From positions 310,001 to 374,000 of the forward strand of contig NZ_CP007161.1 of NCBI RefSeq assembly GCF_000725285.1: a stretch of 64,000 bases of DNA, given 5' to 3'. This document shows, in pieces, positions 60,684-64,000 of this stretch. The notes under the pieces are model-generated. The model saw nothing but the letters and a program-made list of their open reading frames with translations. It had not been told where the DNA came from and ran no database searches. The position numbers were made by a program, and so were the translations under genes. This DNA comes from Virgibacillus sp. SK37. Lineage in GTDB: Bacteria; Bacillota; Bacilli; Bacillales; Amphibacillaceae. The number at the start of each line of letters is the position of its first letter. Position 1 is the stretch's first letter.

Positions 60684-61478
60684 ATGGATATGGGATTAAC
60701 CAATAAAACAGCTTTAGTTACAGGTTCAACGAAAGGAATTGGTAAAGCAATTGCAATAGAACTTGCCAAAGAAGGTGTTAATGTCCTTATTAATGGAAGA
60801 GATTATGAAGAAGTTGAACGAATTGTAAATGAAGTAAAATCAGATTTTCCGACTACCTCTCCTCAAAATGCAACTGGAGATATTGTGGATAGTCATCAAC
60901 GAGAAGTTTTGTTCCAAAAATATCCCAATATAGATATTTTAGTTAACAATATGGGTATTTATGAAATTATGAATTATGAGGATGTTGAGGATGAAGTATG
61001 GGAAAAATACTTTCGGACTAACGTTCTGGCTGCCAATGGATTATCTAAATTTTATTTACCTAAAATGTTAAATATTGAGTTTGGCCGGATAATCTTTATT
61101 GCGAGTGAAGAAGCAGTTATGCCTTCAGGGCAAATGCCACAGTATTGTATGACAAAATCAATGTTATTATCATTGTCAAAAAGCTTATCTAAATTAACAA
61201 CTGGAAAAGACGTTACAGTTAATACAATCATGCCAGGTCCAACACTCTCTGAAAACGTGCATCAAATCATTGAGGATATGTACGCTAATAAAGATATGAC
61301 TTTTTCAGAAAAAGAGAAAGCATTTATGAGCGAAAATCTGCCTCACTCTGAATTACAGCGATTTATTAGACCTACTGAAATAGGCCGGCTAACTACGTTT
61401 GTCTGTAGTCCTTTCTCATTAGCATTTAAAGGGTCTCCGCTCCGTATGGACGGTGGACTGGTACCTACTATTTTTTAG
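60684..61478 (+). CDS. SDR-family oxidoreductase
   Basis: 264-residue short-chain dehydrogenase. Cofactor motif TGSTKGIGKA (about 13-22), NNMG at about 92 (usual NNAG), catalytic Ser in FIASEEAVM and the Y-x3-K pair in QYCMTKS. Arg in INGRDYEE suggests NADP preference. The C-terminal KGSPLRMDGGLVPTIF ending is typical. ATG 60684 after AAAGGAG is the proper start; an upstream frame overlaps the AraC gene and is not used. Substrate unknown. Confidence 0.88.
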   Translation: MDMGLTNKTALVTGSTKGIGKAIAIELAKEGVNVLINGRDYEEVERIVNEVKSDFPTTSPQNATGDIVDSHQREVLFQKYPNIDILVNNMGIYEIMNYEDVEDEVWEKYFRTNVLAANGLSKFYLPKMLNIEFGRIIFIASEEAVMPSGQMPQYCMTKSMLLSLSKSLSKLTTGKDVTVNTIMPGPTLSENVHQIIEDMYANKDMTFSEKEKAFMSENLPHSELQRFIRPTEIGRLTTFVCSPFSLAFKGSPLRMDGGLVPTIF

Positions 61479-61583
61479 TAGTTATTATTAGAATTATAAA
61501 CGCTATTACAAAACAAAACGTATAACAATATTATAAGATAGAACGGCAATTTTTACCGGCTGTAATTATTTTGTCGAAGTATG

Positions 61584-61612
61584 TTGCATTTATATAGAAA
61601 TGGTAGTATGAT
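61584..61612 (+). promoter_or_regulatory. Sigma-A promoter of brnQ
   Basis: TTGCAT (61584-61589), 17 bases, TATGAT (61607-61612), 58 bases before the brnQ start. Confidence 0.6.
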
Positions 61613-61628
61613 AAACACCTGCAATATA

Positions 61629-61652
61629 TTGCATACAACATATGAAATGCAA
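61629..61652 (+). promoter_or_regulatory. TTGCAT/ATGCAA dyad in the brnQ leader
   Basis: A 6-bp inverted repeat with 12 bases between, just after the promoter and before GGGAGG. It may be an operator, possibly for the GntR regulator that follows brnQ. Confidence 0.45.
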
Positions 61653-61669
61653 CTGGGAGGAATAAGCAT

Positions 61670-63025
61670 ATGAAGGAAAAGCTATCATTCTCATCTTATA
61701 CGGTTATAGGGGTTATGCTATTTGCACTGTTCTTTGGGGCAGGTAATTTAATTTTTCCGGCACAACTTGGTCAAAATGCAGGTACAAATATGTGGCCGGC
61801 TATTATAGGGTTTTTAATTACTGGTGTCGGCCTTCCACTGTTAGGAATTCTGGCTATGAGTATTTCAGGAAGCAATAATCTTCAAGAGCTTGCCAGTAGG
61901 ATCCATCCTTTATATGCGACCATTTTTACTTCTATGCTTTATTTAACCATTGGGCCGTTCTTTGCGGCGCCTCGTACAGGTACGGTTGCTTATGATGTTG
62001 GTATATCACCATTTGTAGGAGAAAGTTATCAACAAGTTGGCTTACTAATTTTTACTTTGCTATTTTTTGCGAATACCCTTTGGTTTTCGTTGAATCCAGC
62101 AAAGATTGTAGATAATGTAGGGAAAATTTTGGCACCAGGCATTGTTATTCTAATTGTGGTTTTATTGGCAATGGTTGTTATAAAGCCAATGGGCGTAACA
62201 GAGCCGCCTGAGGAAGGATATAGAAGTGGTGCCTTTATTCAAGGCTTCCTTGAGGGCTATAATACGATGGATGCTTTAGCATCATTGGTTTTTGGAATTA
62301 TTGTCATTAAGGCAATTCGAGCTATGGGGGTAACCTCTAAGAGAGGGATTCTTATAGCCTCTGCAAAGTCCGGGCTTGTAGCGATTACGTTATTGGGTGT
62401 TATATACGTAGGTATTGCTTATTTGGGAGCAACCAGTGTTTCCACTTATGGTATATTTAGTACCGGCGGACCTGTATTAAGCAGTGCTGCATCTCATTAT
62501 TTTGGAATGTTAGGCACGGTTTTACTTGCTATTATTATTACACTTGCTTGTCTGACAACAAGTATTGGGTTAACCACAGCATGTGCAGAGTATTTTCAGC
62601 AGTTATTCCCGAAGTTCAGCTATAAACAGTTCGTTGTTTTTTTCTCTGTTTTGACATTTGGGATTGCTAACTTTGGTTTGACGAATATTATTAATTATTC
62701 TATACCTGTACTCATGTTCTTATATCCTTTAGCAATTGTGTTAATGCTACTAGCTTTTTTATCACCTATTTTTAAAGATAAAAGATTAGTCTATGTTTCT
62801 GCAACTATAGTTACATTTTTGGTCAGTGCTATTGATGGATTAAAAACATTATGTGGAACATTGGGCATCGACTACTTTAGCTGGATGGTTCCGATTATTT
62901 CCTTTTACGAAAATGTTCTCCCGTTATATGAACAAGGACTTGGATGGCTGCTTCCTGCTATTATAGTTATCCTGGTTACAGGCATCGTAGCACGTTTTCA
63001 AAAGTTAAATACCGTTCAAGCCTAA
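61670..63025 (+). CDS. brnQ: Branched-chain amino acid transporter BrnQ
   Basis: 451 residues and 12 membrane helices of the LIVCS family, which imports Leu, Ile and Val with sodium or protons. The start MLFALFFGAGNLIFPAQLGQNAG is diagnostic, as is IGPFFAAPRTGTVAYDVGI (about 96-114). ATG with GGGAGG upstream. It converges with a GntR/FCD gene across a shared terminator. Confidence 0.93.
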   Translation: MKEKLSFSSYTVIGVMLFALFFGAGNLIFPAQLGQNAGTNMWPAIIGFLITGVGLPLLGILAMSISGSNNLQELASRIHPLYATIFTSMLYLTIGPFFAAPRTGTVAYDVGISPFVGESYQQVGLLIFTLLFFANTLWFSLNPAKIVDNVGKILAPGIVILIVVLLAMVVIKPMGVTEPPEEGYRSGAFIQGFLEGYNTMDALASLVFGIIVIKAIRAMGVTSKRGILIASAKSGLVAITLLGVIYVGIAYLGATSVSTYGIFSTGGPVLSSAASHYFGMLGTVLLAIIITLACLTTSIGLTTACAEYFQQLFPKFSYKQFVVFFSVLTFGIANFGLTNIINYSIPVLMFLYPLAIVLMLLAFLSPIFKDKRLVYVSATIVTFLVSAIDGLKTLCGTLGIDYFSWMVPIISFYENVLPLYEQGLGWLLPAIIVILVTGIVARFQKLNTVQA

Positions 63026-63058
63026 AAAACAGATACTCTGACAGGAGTATCTGTTTTT
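63025..63058. terminator. Bidirectional terminator between brnQ and the GntR gene
   Basis: AAAAACAGATACTC and GAGTATCTGTTTTT form a perfect 14-bp stem with a TGACAG loop; A and T runs on the two sides serve both convergent genes. Confidence 0.9.
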
Positions 63059-63721
63059 CTATTCTTTATTTAACAACTGAAATTCTTTTATGGTGCGCAG
63101 CCAGTTTTCTTTCATGATTGGTGCTAGTTTTTCTGGAGAGCCTTCTTTCATAATTTCAATTATTTCGGTATGTTCTTGTATGGATTTTTCAGTAAGAATA
63201 ATAGAGTTATGAAAGAATAATCTTCTGACATGTGCTTGCAGAGAAGCGACCATGGATAGAATATATGAGTTATTTGCCGTATCAACAATAATCTGATGAA
63301 ACTCTTCATCTATTCGAAGTGCATTATAATAATGTCCTGAACGAATAGCTTCTGCAAATCTTTTATTTGTTGATTCCAGTAAATTAATTATTTCATCTGT
63401 TAGATGTGAAATCGCCAGCTCTGCAGATAAAACCTGGAGGGCTGCAAGAGGAGGCAGAAGGTCTTTAATCTCCTCTCCTTCTACTTCGGTAACCTGTGTA
63501 GCTTTACCAGGATACATTTTTACAAATCCTTGAACTTCTAATAGTTGTAAGGATTCACGAATAGGAGTCCTGCTTACGCCTAAAGCCTTTGCAAGTTCGT
63601 TATCGTTTAATTTTTCACCTGGCTGTAAAGTACCATCAATAATCCATTGTTGAATTTGATTGTAAGCGCCTTCCTTGGCGGATTGGCGAATGGGTTTAGA
63701 ATGATCAGAAGGAATTGGCAT
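63059..63721 (-). CDS. GntR-family (FCD/FadR subclass) regulator
   Basis: 220 residues. The winged HTH (GEKLNDNELAKALGVSRTPIRESLQLLEVQGFV) is followed by an FCD ligand domain with the metal-type residues Asp/His in RIDEEFHQIIVDTANN and the later HV and EHTEII positions. It is convergent with brnQ and could control it. AT-rich dyad-like sequence (GTATATAGTATTTAGTATAC) upstream may be its own operator. Confidence 0.9.
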   Translation of the reverse strand: MPIPSDHSKPIRQSAKEGAYNQIQQWIIDGTLQPGEKLNDNELAKALGVSRTPIRESLQLLEVQGFVKMYPGKATQVTEVEGEEIKDLLPPLAALQVLSAELAISHLTDEIINLLESTNKRFAEAIRSGHYYNALRIDEEFHQIIVDTANNSYILSMVASLQAHVRRLFFHNSIILTEKSIQEHTEIIEIMKEGSPEKLAPIMKENWLRTIKEFQLLNKE

Positions 63722-63865
63722 GAAGTGTCATCCTCTCATTATATGTAGGTATATAGTATTTAGTATACAATAAAATAGGGATATTTGATATATTAGTTGC
63801 TATATGAGGTTCATTCAACTTTTTCTATATAAAGAAATGAAGTTGGAAAATGAAGTAAAAAAAAG

Positions 63866-63894
63866 ATCGCTCACTACTTGGGGTAGTGAGCGGA
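63866..63894 (-). terminator. Terminator of the gene at the window end
   Basis: CGCTCACTAC and GTAGTGAGCG form a perfect 10-bp stem with a 5-base loop. Read on the minus strand it is followed by ATCTTTTTTTT, just after the stop of the partial minus-strand gene. Confidence 0.85.
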
Positions 63895-63900
63895 TATTAT

Positions 63901-64000
63901 TTAGTAAGGTTCAGCGTCATGGCCTTTCTTAATTGCTTGTTCTGGTGCCTTTTCTGCATCTTTAACGCCGAGTGGATTCTTACTTGTTCCATCTTTTGTT
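63901..64000 (-). CDS. C-terminal end of an unknown protein (continues past the window)
   Basis: The minus-strand frame ending in TAA at 63901 reads TKDGTSKNPLGVKDAEKAPE followed by QAIKKGHDAEPY. It is charged and open to the window edge, and a strong terminator follows the stop, so it is the 3' end of a real gene. No family recognised from 33 residues. Confidence 0.55.
   Translation of the reverse strand, partial: TKDGTSKNPLGVKDAEKAPEQAIKKGHDAEPY

Noticed and set aside
1-64000. tRNA, rRNA or known riboswitch
   Set aside because: I looked through the intergenic regions and found no convincing tRNA cloverleaf, rRNA segment, T-box or familiar riboswitch sequence; short RNA genes could still be missed by eye.

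Overview
The window looks like chromosomal DNA of a low-GC, endospore-former-type Firmicute (Bacillaceae; the gene set suggests the Virgibacillus/Oceanobacillus/Bacillus neighbourhood, genus not settled). Reasons: AT-rich sequence, strong AGGAGG ribosome binding sites, frequent GTG/TTG starts, intrinsic terminators, a YthAB-like bd oxidase with its cydCD transporter, NreABC-type nitrate regulation and a palindromic intergenic repeat family of the kind I remember from Bacillaceae.

Bases 1-27380 are accessory DNA. In order: the end of an unknown gene; a type I restriction-modification operon (hsdR, a small winged-helix gene, hsdM, hsdS); a plasmid-type partition pair (ParR-like and ParM-like, minus strand); unknown genes and two four-helix-bundle (S23-type) genes; an AraC-HTH gene behind a long attenuator-like hairpin; a complete IS21-family element (11445-13894) with a 6-bp target duplication; a PD-(D/E)xK-like gene; a Tn7-like module (serine resolvase, TnsA, TnsB, TnsC, TniQ/TnsD); an unknown minus-strand gene; a RloC-like anticodon nuclease paired with an unknown gene; and a 590-bp non-coding segment bounded by inward-facing repeat arrays shaped like Tn7-family ends. 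It abuts a serine hydrolase gene that has lost its 5' part at exactly that point, so 27380 is the likely right edge of the island.

The most striking point is TnsA. Aligned to E. coli Tn7 TnsA it keeps the fold and the catalytic lysine but has Gln for Glu63 and Ser for Asp114, while TnsB keeps its DDE triad. A serine resolvase gene with dyad repeats upstream precedes tnsA. This suggests a Tn7-like element that has given up 5'-strand cutting and moves by cointegrate formation followed by resolution.

Bases 27381-49140 are mostly core genes: the broken serine hydrolase, DUF72, an ABC-F ATPase behind a leader peptide and two terminators, a DCC-family protein, 2Fe-2S ferredoxin, a fused oligopeptide-type permease, a diguanylate cyclase, a GNAT enzyme, cydABCD, a small haem-type membrane protein, and a TetR-controlled ABC exporter.

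Bases 49380-59395 form a respiration locus, probably for nitrate: cytochrome b-like protein, single-4Fe-4S molybdoenzyme, four-cluster ferredoxin subunit, Tat-exported Rieske protein, three small proteins, a NarK-type transporter fused to a PAS domain, a histidine kinase with no sensor domain, NreC, NreA and a second PAS histidine kinase. Two GGG..CCC palindromes precede it. The window closes with an AraC regulator, an SDR oxidoreductase, BrnQ, a GntR/FCD regulator and the end of an unknown gene.
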